A stretch of DNA of 64,000 nucleotides from Henriciella sp. AS95. Lineage in GTDB: Bacteria > Pseudomonadota > Alphaproteobacteria > Caulobacterales > Hyphomonadaceae. Numbering within the stretch: position 1 is the stretch's first letter; each line of letters opens with the position of its first letter. The position numbers were made by a program, and so were the translations under genes. The notes below the pieces were generated by a model. The model was not told where the DNA came from. It did no database searches and saw only the letters and a program-made list of their open reading frames with translations. The DNA lies in the NCBI RefSeq assembly GCF_038900055.1, contig NZ_JBBMQM010000001.1:3534001-3598000 (forward strand), read 5' to 3'. Below are positions 28,004-37,695 of the stretch, one piece after another.

Positions 28004-28021
28004 TGTGTCACATATGTGTCA
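28004..28021 (+). promoter_or_regulatory. Pho box upstream of pstC
   Basis: Two identical 7-base repeats, TGTGTCA at 28004-28010 and TGTGTCA at 28015-28021, are separated by four bases (CATA), giving the 11-base period of a PhoB binding site. The site is 46 bases before the pstC start, in the only gap of the phoR-phoB locus. This is a strong candidate for PhoB activation of pstCAB-phoU-phoB. Confidence 0.75.
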
Positions 28022-28067
28022 AGCAGCCGCGTTATGAGGCGCCAAGGTTTGGATTCTTGGCGGCTGT

Positions 28068-29474
28068 ATGCTGGAAACATTTGGTCATCTCCCGGTCGCG
28101 TGGCTGTTGTTCGCGGTGCTCGCGGCGGCAGGCTTCGTGGCGTTCTTCGTTGGACGCACAACCGCCGTGGCGACAGCACATGGCAGCACGGTTAGACTGA
28201 ATTCTCAGCCCAATTATCACGGCTATTTCCTCGCCATGGCGACGATTGCGCCGGCGGCGGTCATCCTGATCATCTACGCGCTCTTCGGCGACTCGATGGT
28301 GCGGAGCCAGCTCGCCAGTGAGCTGCCGCAACGCATTCGCGACCTCGGATCGCTGGAACTTGGCCAGTATCTCGACCGTCTGGCTGAGAATTCTCACCGC
28401 GGACCAGATGCAACCACGGGAAATGCACTCTTCGATGCCGCAACCGACCGCTACACAAATTTGCTCGGCCTTTCGCGCATCATTGCGATTGGCCTTGCCC
28501 TTTTCGGTGCGGGCATCGCCTTCTTCTTCGCCCGCAGCAGGCTGTCTGTAGAGTTCCGGGCCCGCGCGCGCGTCGAGGACGGTATCAAGCTGATGCTGTT
28601 CCTGTGTGCTGCAATCGCGATCCTGACCACCGTCGGCATCGTGGCGAGCCTGTTCTTCGAGGCGCTGCGCTTCTTTGCGCGCGTGCCGGTGCTGGGCTTC
28701 ATTTTCGGAACGGAGTGGAACGCGCAAACCGGGACAGACTTCGGGGCCATCCCGCTCTTCTTCGGCACATTCATGATCGCATTTCTGGCGATGCTGGTTG
28801 CCGCGCCGATTGGCCTGTTTTCGGCGATCTATCTGTCCGAGTACGCCTCTCCGCGATTTCGCAGCATCGTCAAACCGATCCTTGAGCTCCTGGCTGGCAT
28901 TCCGACCGTTGTTTATGGCTTCTTCGCCCTTCAATTCGTCGCGCCTCTCATTCGCAGCCTTGCCGTCTGGGTAAACAGCCTACCGTTCACCCCGGACTCT
29001 CTGCTGGCCGCCCAACCGACCAGCGCGCTGGCCGCCGGCCTTGTCATGGGCATCATGATCATACCCTTCGTGTCTTCGCTGTCGGATGATGTGATCAATG
29101 CGGTGCCGCAAACCCTGCGCGACGGGGCGTATGCCATGGGGGCAACCAAGTCCGAAACGGTCAAGCAGGTCGTCATGCCCGCCGCCCTGCCCGGCGTCAT
29201 CGCGGCCCTGCTGCTGGCTGTCTCCCGCGCCATCGGTGAAACGATGATCGTGGTGATGGCCGCCGGTCAGCGTGCGCAGATATCGCCTGACCCGACATCT
29301 GACCTCACAACAATCACGGTCCAGATCGTCGCCCTGCTGACCGGGGATACCGAATTCGACAGCGCCAAGACGCTGTCTGCCTTCGCGCTCGGTTTCGTAC
29401 TGTTCATCGTCACCCTGGTCTTCAACCTGATCGCTCTGCGCGTCGTTCAGAAATATCGGGAAAAGTATGAATAG
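28068..29474 (+). CDS. pstC: phosphate ABC transporter permease PstC
   Basis: An inner-membrane permease subunit, 468 residues, longer than the roughly 320 of E. coli PstC. The extra length is an N-terminal region with two or more membrane helices and an intervening segment (about 1-165). The conserved permease core follows, with FFGTFMIAFLAMLVAAPIG and the EAA-like loop GATKSETVKQVVMPAALPGV (both quoted in part). Long PstC forms of this kind are usual in alphaproteobacteria. It imports phosphate with PstA, PstB and a binding protein. It overlaps pstA by eight bases, and the Pho box lies upstream. Confidence 0.93.
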   Translation: MLETFGHLPVAWLLFAVLAAAGFVAFFVGRTTAVATAHGSTVRLNSQPNYHGYFLAMATIAPAAVILIIYALFGDSMVRSQLASELPQRIRDLGSLELGQYLDRLAENSHRGPDATTGNALFDAATDRYTNLLGLSRIIAIGLALFGAGIAFFFARSRLSVEFRARARVEDGIKLMLFLCAAIAILTTVGIVASLFFEALRFFARVPVLGFIFGTEWNAQTGTDFGAIPLFFGTFMIAFLAMLVAAPIGLFSAIYLSEYASPRFRSIVKPILELLAGIPTVVYGFFALQFVAPLIRSLAVWVNSLPFTPDSLLAAQPTSALAAGLVMGIMIIPFVSSLSDDVINAVPQTLRDGAYAMGATKSETVKQVVMPAALPGVIAALLLAVSRAIGETMIVVMAAGQRAQISPDPTSDLTTITVQIVALLTGDTEFDSAKTLSAFALGFVLFIVTLVFNLIALRVVQKYREKYE

Positions 29475-31068
29475 CCCGGCTCCCACCCCCGAAACCAAGG
29501 GAGGCTTCGTCACCGAAGCAGCCCTGAAACGGCTGAAGAAGCGCCACGCCGCAGAGGCGCGCTTCAAGTTCTACGGACAGCTTGCCATTGGCATCGCGGT
29601 TGTGGCGCTCGTGACGCTGCTCGTCTCGATCTTTGGCCAGGCCTCTTCTGCCTTCCAGCGAAACGTCCTCGTCTTTGATCTGACGCTGGATGCTGCCGAT
29701 ATTACGCCAGACGGGACCCGTGATCCCGACGCGATCGCCCGCAATGTCAGCGGCTTCAATCTGCTTCTGCAAGACCAACTGCGCGGTGAGTTCCTCACAG
29801 ACGACGCCGATGCCACAGAGACCCGCGAGCTGTTCGGCCTGTTCACCCGCCTTGCCGTCCTACCGGTTGCGAAAAAGACCGCAAAACATGTCGAGACCGT
29901 CGGCACCCAGCAGAAATTCACCGTCGCGCTCGCCGATGACATCGACCTCTTCCTCAAAGGCGGCATCACCGAACGCAAATCAATTGACCTTGGCGCTTTC
30001 AGTACAGCCCGCGGCTCAATCGGAGACGGCCTGGACGTCAGCCTGACAGGCGGCTCGGACACGGGCGCCATGACCAGTGCCATCAACCAGTTTCAGGAAC
30101 AGTCGCTCGACGACTCCTCGCCCACGACCCTGATCGGCATTGGCAAGACCTGGTATACGCTGCAAGGCTTCTCGAACGACGAACTGGCGCTCAGCTATCT
30201 GGCTGGCGAGCGAGCGGCGCCCACCGCACCCGAAGACATTACGGCCCTTGTCCTGGCGCAGGCCGAAGCGAACCGCACTGTCAGCGACCGCCAGATTGCC
30301 TGGACGATGCTGCTCAAGTCTGACGGGCGTATCAAGAAACAGTTCAATACAACCCTCTTTACGAATGCCGACAGCACTTATCCCGAACTCGCCGGCACGG
30401 CAGCTGCCATCGCTGGCTCGCTGCTCACCATGCTTGTTACGGCCCTTCTCGCCATCCCGGTCGGGATCTTCGCGGCCGTCTATCTTGAAGAGTTCGCGAC
30501 GAAAAACCGGATGACGGACCTCATCGAGGTCAACATCAACAACCTCGCCGCCGTCCCTTCCATTGTGTTCGGCCTGCTCGGCGCGGCCGTCTTCATCAAT
30601 TTCTTCGGCATGCCGCGATCGGTCCCGCTTGTCGGGGGACTGGTGCTTGGCCTGCTTGTCCTGCCAACCGTCATCATCGCATCGCGCGCGGCGCTGAAGT
30701 CCGTACCCCCATCCATCCGGACGGCCGCGCTGGGTGTTGGCGCCTCCAAGACGCAATCTGTCTTCCATCACGTCCTTCCGCTGGCCGCGCCCGGCATCCT
30801 GACCGGTTCGATCATCGGCATGGCCCGCGCGCTGGGCGAAACGGCGCCGCTGCTGCTCATCGGCATGGTCGCCTTTGTGGCGGAAGTGCCTGATGGCCCC
30901 ACCGATGAATCAACGGTCCTGCCCGTCCTGATCTACAAATGGTCAACAGGGGCCGAGCGCGCCTGGGAGCCTCAGACGGCAGCGGCCATCATCGTCCTGC
31001 TCGTCTTCCTGGTCCTGATGAACCTTATCGCAATCGTATTACGCCGCCGCTTTGAAAGGAGATGGTAG
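29467..31068 (+). CDS. pstA: phosphate ABC transporter permease PstA
   Basis: The second permease subunit, 533 residues, against about 300 in E. coli. The first 300 residues hold one membrane helix (about 38-60) and a large periplasmic region of the DUF3333 type. The C-terminal part is the standard permease, with the EAA-like [20 protein letters not shown]. The start overlaps the pstC end by eight bases. The large periplasmic part could interact with a binding protein that is not encoded here; that is a guess from topology. Confidence 0.93.
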   Translation: MNSPAPTPETKGGFVTEAALKRLKKRHAAEARFKFYGQLAIGIAVVALVTLLVSIFGQASSAFQRNVLVFDLTLDAADITPDGTRDPDAIARNVSGFNLLLQDQLRGEFLTDDADATETRELFGLFTRLAVLPVAKKTAKHVETVGTQQKFTVALADDIDLFLKGGITERKSIDLGAFSTARGSIGDGLDVSLTGGSDTGAMTSAINQFQEQSLDDSSPTTLIGIGKTWYTLQGFSNDELALSYLAGERAAPTAPEDITALVLAQAEANRTVSDRQIAWTMLLKSDGRIKKQFNTTLFTNADSTYPELAGTAAAIAGSLLTMLVTALLAIPVGIFAAVYLEEFATKNRMTDLIEVNINNLAAVPSIVFGLLGAAVFINFFGMPRSVPLVGGLVLGLLVLPTVIIASRAALKSVPPSIRTAALGVGASKTQSVFHHVLPLAAPGILTGSIIGMARALGETAPLLLIGMVAFVAEVPDGPTDESTVLPVLIYKWSTGAERAWEPQTAAAIIVLLVFLVLMNLIAIVLRRRFERRW

Positions 31069-31070
31069 TC

Positions 31071-31892
31071 ATGGACGGAAACGTTGAAGACTTCACCGAA
31101 ACCGCACGCAACAAACAGGCCCTGAACATGGCGGAAATGACAAAAGTAGACTGCCGCAACATCGACGTCTTCTATGACGAGAAACAGGCTATCTACGACA
31201 TCTCCATGGAGATCCAGGACCGCGCTGTGACGTCCTTCATCGGGCCGTCTGGCTGTGGCAAGTCGACCTTCCTGCGCTGCATCAACCGCATGAACGACAC
31301 GATCGAGTCGGCTCGCGTATCGGGCAAGATCATCATGGACGGCGCCGACATCAATGATCACTCGATCGACCCGGTCCTGCTGCGCTCGCGTGTCGGCATG
31401 GTGTTCCAGAAGCCGAACCCGTTCCCGAAATCGATCTATGACAACATCGCCTATGGCCCCCGAATTCACGGCCTCGCATCTGGCAAGAGCGAGCTGGACG
31501 AGATCGTCGAGTCGTCCCTGCGCAAGGCAGGTCTGTGGGAAGAGGTCAAAGACCGCCTGCAAGCGCCGGGCACAAGCCTTTCGGGGGGCCAGCAGCAGCG
31601 TCTTTGCATCGCCCGCGCCATCGCTGTGAGCCCGGAAGTCATCCTGATGGACGAACCGTGTTCCGCCCTCGACCCGATCGCAACGGCCCGCATCGAAGAG
31701 CTGATCGACGAACTTCGCGAGCGCTATTGCATCGTCATCGTCACGCACTCAATGCAACAGGCCGCGCGTGTTTCGCAGCGCACAGCCTTCTTTCATCTCG
31801 GCAAACTGGTAGAGTATGGCGACACAGAGCGCATCTTCACCAACCCAGAAGACAGCCGAACACAAGATTACATCACTGGCCGCTTTGGCTGA
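31071..31892 (+). CDS. pstB: phosphate ABC transporter ATP-binding protein PstB
   Basis: The ATPase of the phosphate importer, 273 residues. Walker A is GPSGCGKST near 55-63, the ABC signature is [15 protein letters not shown], Walker B is [13 protein letters not shown], and the switch histidine is in VTHSMQ. I choose the ATG at 31071, which has AAAGGAGA nine bases upstream. The ATG at 31062 would sit directly on that site. The stop codon overlaps the phoU start (TGATG). Confidence 0.95.
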   Translation: MDGNVEDFTETARNKQALNMAEMTKVDCRNIDVFYDEKQAIYDISMEIQDRAVTSFIGPSGCGKSTFLRCINRMNDTIESARVSGKIIMDGADINDHSIDPVLLRSRVGMVFQKPNPFPKSIYDNIAYGPRIHGLASGKSELDEIVESSLRKAGLWEEVKDRLQAPGTSLSGGQQQRLCIARAIAVSPEVILMDEPCSALDPIATARIEELIDELRERYCIVIVTHSMQQAARVSQRTAFFHLGKLVEYGDTERIFTNPEDSRTQDYITGRFG

Positions 31893-32608
31893 TGGACCGA
31901 AACGAACCTCATATGTCCGACCATATTGTTACTGCCTTTACCGACGAGCTTGAGCACCTCTCAGCAAACCTGCTGAGAATGGGCGGCCTTGCCGAATCCA
32001 TGATTTCGGACGCCGGCCGCGCCGTCTCGACCTATGACCTCGAACTTGCCCGTGAGATCGTCAAACGTGACAAGGCGATCGACGAGCTTGAGGCCGAAGC
32101 CGAGCAGGCCATCATCCGCCTGATCGCCCTGCGCCACCCAATGGCTGCCGACCTTCGCGCCGTTCTCGGTGCGATGAAACTTGCCGGCGACATCGAACGG
32201 ATCGGTGACCTCTGCAAGAACATCGCGAAACGGTGCCTCGAACTGAACGGTGACGAAAATCGCGCCGCCGTGAAAGGCATCGAGCGGATGTCCAAGGCCG
32301 TCTCGCACCAGCTGCAGATCGCGCTGGATTGCTATCTGCGCCAGGATGTCGACGCGGCCATCAATGTCCTCGATCTCGATGATGATATTGACGATCACTA
32401 CATGTCGCTCTTCCGCGAGACCTTGACCTACATGATGGAAGACCCGCGCCAGATTGGCTCGAACACCCATCTGATTTTCATGGCCAAGAACCTCGAACGG
32501 ATCGGCGACCACGCCACCAATATCGCCAAGGCTGTCTACTACATGGTCACCGGCGAGGCGGCGACACCAGAACATATTCAGGCCAGAAAGGCCGCGAGCG
32601 GGAGCTGA
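31892..32608 (+). CDS. phoU: phosphate signalling protein PhoU
   Basis: An all-helical protein of 238 residues made of two PhoU repeats. The metal-binding E/DxxxD motifs are seen as KLAGDIERIGD in the first half and KNLERIGDHATNI in the second. PhoU links the Pst transporter to PhoR and keeps the regulon off when phosphate is ample. The frame is open far upstream, but only as a shadow of pstB. The ATG at 31892 overlaps the pstB stop; 31913 is a possible alternative start. Confidence 0.94.
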   Translation: MDRNEPHMSDHIVTAFTDELEHLSANLLRMGGLAESMISDAGRAVSTYDLELAREIVKRDKAIDELEAEAEQAIIRLIALRHPMAADLRAVLGAMKLAGDIERIGDLCKNIAKRCLELNGDENRAAVKGIERMSKAVSHQLQIALDCYLRQDVDAAINVLDLDDDIDDHYMSLFRETLTYMMEDPRQIGSNTHLIFMAKNLERIGDHATNIAKAVYYMVTGEAATPEHIQARKAASGS

Positions 32609-32611
32609 CCA

Positions 32612-33298
32612 TTGAAGCCCTACGTACTCATCGCTGAAGACGACAAGGCAGTCGCGGAACTGCTTCGCTACAATCTTGAACGTGAAGGCTATGATACTTC
32701 GGTGGCGCCGGACGGGGATGAAGCCATGCTTCTCCTCGAAGAACGCGCGCCAGATCTTGTGCTGCTCGACTGGATGCTTCCGAAAGTGCCGGGCATCGAA
32801 GTCTGCCGACGCATTCGCTCAAAGCCGGACACGGCGAACATGCCCGTGATCATGCTGACAGCCCGGTCCGAAGAAGCCGACCGCATTCGCGGGCTTGATA
32901 CCGGCGCCGATGACTATGTCACCAAACCCTTCTCCACGACCGAACTCATGGCCCGGGTGCGGGCGGTTCTGCGCCGTATTCGTCCGGCCCTGATCGAGGA
33001 CAAGATCACGGTTGGCGACATCACGATTGATCGCACGACCCATACCGTCGATCGCGCCGGAAACAGCATCCATCTCGGCCCGACGGAATATCGCCTTCTC
33101 GACTATTTCATTCAGCATCCAGGCCGCGTCTTCTCACGCGAGCAGCTACTGGACGGGATCTGGGGCTCCGATGTCTATGTCGAGGCGCGGACGGTGGATG
33201 TCCATGTCGGGCGGTTGCGCAAGGCCCTGATGAGCCAGGGTGGGGATGACCCGATCCGCACGGTTCGTTCGGCAGGTTATTCCCTGAAAGGCGCGTAA
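32612..33298 (+). CDS. phoB: phosphate regulon response regulator PhoB
   Basis: An OmpR-type response regulator of 228 residues. The receiver domain has the acidic pocket at Glu9-Asp11, the phosphoacceptor Asp53 in LLDWMLP, and the conserved Lys near 105 in DDYVTKPFS. The winged helix DNA-binding domain follows from about 130 (GPTEYRLLDYF, RTVDVHVGRLRKAL). The start is a TTG with GGGAG about nine bases upstream. It is the last gene of the phosphate locus, three bases after phoU, and presumably binds the Pho box at 28004. Confidence 0.95.
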   Translation: MKPYVLIAEDDKAVAELLRYNLEREGYDTSVAPDGDEAMLLLEERAPDLVLLDWMLPKVPGIEVCRRIRSKPDTANMPVIMLTARSEEADRIRGLDTGADDYVTKPFSTTELMARVRAVLRRIRPALIEDKITVGDITIDRTTHTVDRAGNSIHLGPTEYRLLDYFIQHPGRVFSREQLLDGIWGSDVYVEARTVDVHVGRLRKALMSQGGDDPIRTVRSAGYSLKGA

Positions 33299-33392
33299 CC
33301 GAGCATAATTCAGCCGGAACCGCTTGCACATGGGGAAGGAAACCTCTAGCTGCGCCTGATCAAGACAATAACCGTCTCAACGGAGAAGCCTC

Positions 33393-34508
33393 ATGCGCAT
33401 TGGTGTCCCGACTGAAATCAAGAAACAGGAATCCCGGGTCGGCCTGACGCCGGAAAGTGTTGGCGACCTGATCGATGCGGGCCACGAAGTCTTCGTCCAG
33501 CAAGGGGCCGGTATCGGCTCTGGCTTCGCAGACAGCGACTATACCCAGGTCGGTGCCTCCATCGCGCCGGATGCAGATGCCGTCTTCAAGGCCGCAGAGC
33601 TGATCGTGAAGGTGAAGGAGCCGCAGCCGGAAGAAACCGCACGCCTCTCGCCTGACCATACCCTCTTCACCTACCTCCATCTCGCGCCCGATCCTGTGCA
33701 GGCGAAAGGGCTCATCGAGAGTGGCTGCACCGCCATCGCCTATGAGACCGTCACCGAGCCGGCTGGCGGCCTTCCGCTGCTGCGCCCGATGAGCCAGGTG
33801 GCTGGCCGCATGTCGATGCAGGTCGCCGCCTGGGCCTTGATGCGCACCAAGCGCGGCCGCGGCCTTCTGCTTGGCGGTGTGCCGGGTGTTCAGCCGGCCA
33901 AGGTCGTCATCATTGGCGGCGGGGTGTCGGGCACCAATGCCGCCGAAATCGCCGTTGGTATGCGCGCCGACGTCACCGTCTTTGACCGAAACAATAATCG
34001 CCTCGCCGAGCTTGATGCCCAGTTCAACGGGCTCGTGAAGACGATGTACTCGACAAAGGCGGCACTGGCCGCAGCGGTACAGGACGCCGACCTCGTCATC
34101 GGCGCTGTCCTGATCCCGGGCGCTTCGGCCCCCAAACTGATCAGCCGCGAGCAGCTGAAGACGATGAAGCCGGGCGCCGTACTGGTCGACATCGCGATTG
34201 ACCAGGGCGGCTGCTTCGAGACGTCCAAAGCGACGACGCATGAGGACCCGATCTACGAGGTGGACGGCATCCTGCATTATTGCGTCGCGAACATGCCGGG
34301 CGCCGTGCCGCGCACGTCCACCTATGCGCTGAACAATGCAACCCTGCCCTTCGTCCTGCAGATTGCGAACAAAGGCACACGCGAGGCGCTCAACACGAAC
34401 CCGCATCTCGCCAATGGCCTGACCGTCGCAGAAGGCCACATCACGCATGAGCAGGTCGCCAGCGATCTCGGCATGACGTTCAAACTGCCGGAATGGTTTC
34501 AGGCCTAG
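33393..34508 (+). CDS. ald: alanine dehydrogenase
   Basis: An NAD-dependent L-alanine dehydrogenase of 371 residues, the standard length. MRIGVPTEIKKQESRVGLTP opens the catalytic domain. Lys in VKVKEPQPEE and His in YLHLAPDP match the substrate-binding and catalytic residues. The Rossmann fold is at VVIIGGGVSGTNAAEIA. It converts alanine to pyruvate and ammonia, or the reverse. A CGGAGA site precedes the ATG. It stands alone, 94 bases after phoB. Confidence 0.95.
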   Translation: MRIGVPTEIKKQESRVGLTPESVGDLIDAGHEVFVQQGAGIGSGFADSDYTQVGASIAPDADAVFKAAELIVKVKEPQPEETARLSPDHTLFTYLHLAPDPVQAKGLIESGCTAIAYETVTEPAGGLPLLRPMSQVAGRMSMQVAAWALMRTKRGRGLLLGGVPGVQPAKVVIIGGGVSGTNAAEIAVGMRADVTVFDRNNNRLAELDAQFNGLVKTMYSTKAALAAAVQDADLVIGAVLIPGASAPKLISREQLKTMKPGAVLVDIAIDQGGCFETSKATTHEDPIYEVDGILHYCVANMPGAVPRTSTYALNNATLPFVLQIANKGTREALNTNPHLANGLTVAEGHITHEQVASDLGMTFKLPEWFQA

Positions 34509-34597
34509 GCAATCAAAAATTTCCACAGGCCCTGTGGACAAATCCTGAATTTGACGTCTCTATTAACCTTCAGGGTTGGGTTAAACGGGGGCGTTTC

Positions 34598-34876
34598 ATG
34601 GCTTTCGATGGCGGGTGCGGTTGCCGCACACCGGTGAGCGGCAAGAGCGGGCGGTGTCCAGACTGCGGCACCTTTATCTCCGTGAAGGAAACGGATAATT
34701 CCCGCGCGCGTCGCCTCGCCGATTTCTGGTACGGTCTCGAACGCGAACATTCTAAGGCGTGCAAATTGTACCGGCACAAATTCCTCGGTCCGCTTCGCTT
34801 CAAGAAGAAGATCAGCGAGCACGTGCGAAAAGCCGATCAGGCCAATAAGTACCGCCACCGATATACGCGCTTCTGA
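34598..34876 (+). CDS. small zinc-ribbon-like hypothetical protein
   Basis: A 92-residue basic protein. Its N-terminus has CGCRTPVSGKSGRCPDCG, a pattern of two cysteine pairs that could hold a zinc ion. The rest is basic and aromatic (ARRLADFWYGLERE, LYRHKFLGPLRFKKK, KYRHRYTRF), as in nucleic-acid-binding proteins. The start at 34598 is preceded only by a weak G-rich site. I do not recognise a family. An RNA or DNA role is an inference from charge and the cysteine pattern. Confidence 0.6.
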   Translation: MAFDGGCGCRTPVSGKSGRCPDCGTFISVKETDNSRARRLADFWYGLEREHSKACKLYRHKFLGPLRFKKKISEHVRKADQANKYRHRYTRF

Positions 34877-35884
34877 TCACATCCGCCGAAACGCATTGAG
34901 CAGAAACGCCATGTCGTCCGGCAGCGGCGCTTCGGCGTACACATCCTCGCCGGACACCGGATGGACGAAACCGAGGCTCGCGGCGTGAAGCGCCTGTCGG
35001 CTGAACTTGCGGGCGAGCGTTGTGGCCTCGATGAACGCGTCGCCCTCGCCATAGGCCTTGATCCCACGATGTCGGGCATAGGTCGGATCACCGATGAGCG
35101 GCGCGCCGATATGGGCCATGTGAACGCGAATCTGGTGCGTGCGGCCGGTTTCAAGACGGCACTGGATCATCGCGGCGGCAGGAAGGCCAGTATTCTTGTC
35201 CAGCTCTCCGAACGTCTCAATCGCCTTGTAATGGGTGATGGCGTGGCGGGCATCCTCGCGCTCATCTTCATCCACGACCGCCATCTTCTTGCGATCCTGG
35301 GCGGAGCGGGCAATGGCGCCCTCGACCGTGCCGGTCAGCGGGCGCGGGGCGCCGCGCGTGATGGCGAGATAGGTGCGCTCGATATCGTGCTTCTTGAAGA
35401 GCTTGGATAGGCCTGCATGGGCCGCTTCTGTCTTGGCGATGACGAGCACGCCGGTCGTGTTCTTGTCGATGCGGTGGACAATGCCGGGGCGTTCAACGCC
35501 GCCGATGCCGGGCAGCTCGCCCTTGCAGTGATGGAGCAGCGCGTTGACCAGCGTGCCCTGCCAGCTGCCAGGCGCGGGATGCACCGCCATGCCGGACGGC
35601 TTGTTGACGAGGATGAGGTGTTCGTCCTCGAACAGGACATCGAGCGCAATGTCTTCCGGTTCTGGCGTTGCCGGAACGGGGGCCGGCATGTCGAGATCGA
35701 ACGTGTCGCCCGGACGGACCGCCAGTTTCGGGTCCGTGATGGTGCGGTCGCCAATCGATACCGCGCCGTCCTTGATCAGGGCCTTGGCGCGGGACCGCGA
35801 CAGGGTGTCGATTTGCTCTGACAGGAAACGGTCAAGCCGTGTTCCATTGTCGGCGGGCTGCGCAGTTGCGGAAATCTTGTTCAT
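34877..35884 (-). CDS. rluD: RluD-type 23S rRNA pseudouridine synthase
   Basis: An RluA-family pseudouridine synthase of 335 residues with an N-terminal S4 RNA-binding domain (about 16-75, RLDRFLSEQ and SRSRAKALIKDGAV). The catalytic Asp140 is in HRIDKNTTG, and GRTHQIRVHMA follows. The S4-plus-catalytic layout fits RluD, which modifies U1911, U1915 and U1917 of helix 69 in E. coli. The start at 35884 gives the usual N-terminus; earlier in-frame codons add an unlikely basic tail. It is divergent from the phoD gene. Confidence 0.88.
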   Translation of the reverse strand: MNKISATAQPADNGTRLDRFLSEQIDTLSRSRAKALIKDGAVSIGDRTITDPKLAVRPGDTFDLDMPAPVPATPEPEDIALDVLFEDEHLILVNKPSGMAVHPAPGSWQGTLVNALLHHCKGELPGIGGVERPGIVHRIDKNTTGVLVIAKTEAAHAGLSKLFKKHDIERTYLAITRGAPRPLTGTVEGAIARSAQDRKKMAVVDEDEREDARHAITHYKAIETFGELDKNTGLPAAAMIQCRLETGRTHQIRVHMAHIGAPLIGDPTYARHRGIKAYGEGDAFIEATTLARKFSRQALHAASLGFVHPVSGEDVYAEAPLPDDMAFLLNAFRRM

Positions 35885-35967
35885 CTTGCAGCGCTTATAG
35901 ACGCAGTTTCGCGTATTCGTCATGATCCCGCGATAAGAGAATGCATCTGCTGGTAGGGAGACACGCC

Positions 35968-37689
35968 ATGAGCACGATTTCGAGACGCCATTTTCTGGGC
36001 TTTGGCGCCGGGGCTGCCGGGCTGGCGGCCTGCGCAACCACCGGCAATCCGCTAGCGGACAACCGCCCGGCCTTTGACGGCGATGTCAGCTTTGCGCACG
36101 GCGTTGCATCCGGCGACCCTTTGACCGACCGCGTCATCCTCTGGACCCGCGTGACGCCCAGTAATCCAGCCGCGACCGGCACGGTTCCGGTGAGCGTGCT
36201 TGTGGCGCGAAATCCGGACATGACGGACATTGTGAGCCAGGCCCTCACTGAAACCTCCCCGAGCCGCGACTTTACGGTCAAGGTGGATGCGACCGGTCTC
36301 GAACCAGCGACCACCTATTACTACCAGTTTACCGCAAAAACCTCGGGCGGGGATTTATCATCGGTCGTCGGCCGCACGCGCACCACGGCGGCGTCCGGAA
36401 TGGCACCGGTGACGTTCGCGGTCGTCTCCTGCTCGAACTATCCATTTGGCTATTTCAATGTCTATGACGACATCGCGAAACGGACCGATCTTGATGCGGT
36501 CATCCACCTTGGCGACTATATCTATGAGTATGGCGTCGACGGGTATGGCGGCGCGGAAGGCCAGGCGCTTGGCCGCAATCATGAGCCGCCCATGGAGATC
36601 GTCACGCTGGGCGACTACCGGATGCGGCATTCGCAGTATAAGCGCGACGAGCGGCTTCAGGCGGCGCATGCGGTCGCGCCATGGCTGTGCACCTGGGACG
36701 ACCATGAGAGTGCCAACAATTCCTACCGGACCGGCGCGGAAAACCACCAGCCGGAAACCGAAGGCAACTGGACCGACCGCAAGCAGGCCGCCGTGCAGGC
36801 CTATATGGAATGGATGCCGGTCCGCGACCCCAAGGCCAGCCGCGAATTCACCGGAATCTATCGCAAGTTCGACTTCGGCGATCTGGCAACGGTCTTCTGT
36901 CTTGAGTCCCGGCTGACGGGGCGCTCGGATGAGATCAGCTGGGGCGCGGAGCTGGCGGGCGTTGCGCCGGCTGACATCCCCGCAAAAGCAAGCGATGTGA
37001 TGGAACGGGTGAACGATCCGTCCCGCACCATGCTCGGCGCGGTGCAGGAAGCCTGGCTGGACAAGGGGCTGAAGGCCTCAGTCAGCGCCGGCAAGACCTG
37101 GCAGGTGCTCGCCAATCAGGTGATCCTGGCGGCGGTGAAACCGCCAAACCTGATGCAGGCACTGACGGAAGAACAGCGCGCGGCGCAGACCGGCTATGTC
37201 GCCGGCATGATCCCCTTCAGCCAGCTCGGCCTGCCCTTCAATCTCGACGCCTGGGACGGCTTCCCGGCGGCGCGGGCGCGGCTCTACAAATCCGCCGAGA
37301 CGGCGGGCGCGCGGCTGGTCACTTTTACCGGCGATACGCATACGGCCTGGGCCAATACGCTGCATGATAGCGCCGGCTCAGTTCGCGGCGTCGAGCTTGG
37401 CTGCACGTCTGTCACCTCTCCCGGCATGGGCAAATATGTGACCGGCATTCCAAACCTTGGGGAGCTATTTGCCGAGGCGAATGACGATGTCGAATGGTAC
37501 GATCCCGACGGCCATGGCTATACGCTGGTGACGCTGAACGCCGATGAAGTCGTTTCGCAGTTCTACAAAGTGTCGACCATCGAAGACCCGGGCTACACCG
37601 TAGAGCGGGTCGCAGACTTCACGGCCCAGCGAAAAGAGGACGGCATCTCAAGCATTACCCCGGTCCGGGAAAAGGCGGAGGCGCTCTAA
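35968..37689 (+). CDS. phoD: PhoD-type alkaline phosphatase, Tat-exported lipoprotein
   Basis: A metallophosphoesterase of 573 residues. The N-terminus has a twin-arginine motif SRRHFLG and a lipobox LAAC with Cys22, so it is folded before export and lipid-anchored. A PhoD N-terminal beta domain spans about 30-140. The catalytic core has VVSCSNYP (the Cys matches the iron ligand in Bacillus PhoD), HLGDYIYEYG, TWDDHE and FTGDTHTAW. It hydrolyses phosphodiesters or monoesters to supply phosphate. The GGGAGA site fixes the start. It fits the nearby Pst/PhoBR locus, but I see no clear Pho box ahead of it. Confidence 0.92.
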   Translation: MSTISRRHFLGFGAGAAGLAACATTGNPLADNRPAFDGDVSFAHGVASGDPLTDRVILWTRVTPSNPAATGTVPVSVLVARNPDMTDIVSQALTETSPSRDFTVKVDATGLEPATTYYYQFTAKTSGGDLSSVVGRTRTTAASGMAPVTFAVVSCSNYPFGYFNVYDDIAKRTDLDAVIHLGDYIYEYGVDGYGGAEGQALGRNHEPPMEIVTLGDYRMRHSQYKRDERLQAAHAVAPWLCTWDDHESANNSYRTGAENHQPETEGNWTDRKQAAVQAYMEWMPVRDPKASREFTGIYRKFDFGDLATVFCLESRLTGRSDEISWGAELAGVAPADIPAKASDVMERVNDPSRTMLGAVQEAWLDKGLKASVSAGKTWQVLANQVILAAVKPPNLMQALTEEQRAAQTGYVAGMIPFSQLGLPFNLDAWDGFPAARARLYKSAETAGARLVTFTGDTHTAWANTLHDSAGSVRGVELGCTSVTSPGMGKYVTGIPNLGELFAEANDDVEWYDPDGHGYTLVTLNADEVVSQFYKVSTIEDPGYTVERVADFTAQRKEDGISSITPVREKAEAL

Positions 37690-37695
37690 GCGCGC

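Noticed and set aside
31535-31891. N-terminal extension of the phoU reading frame
   Set aside because: It is Arg/His-rich text in another frame of pstB; PhoU homology begins only after the pstB stop.
33360-34541. 393-codon frame opposite the alanine dehydrogenase gene
   Set aside because: Same reasoning: a clear enzyme on the plus strand, no features on the minus strand.
35885-35967. Possible Pho box before phoD
   Set aside because: Only a single CGTCAT half-site is present; no second repeat lies at 11-base spacing.
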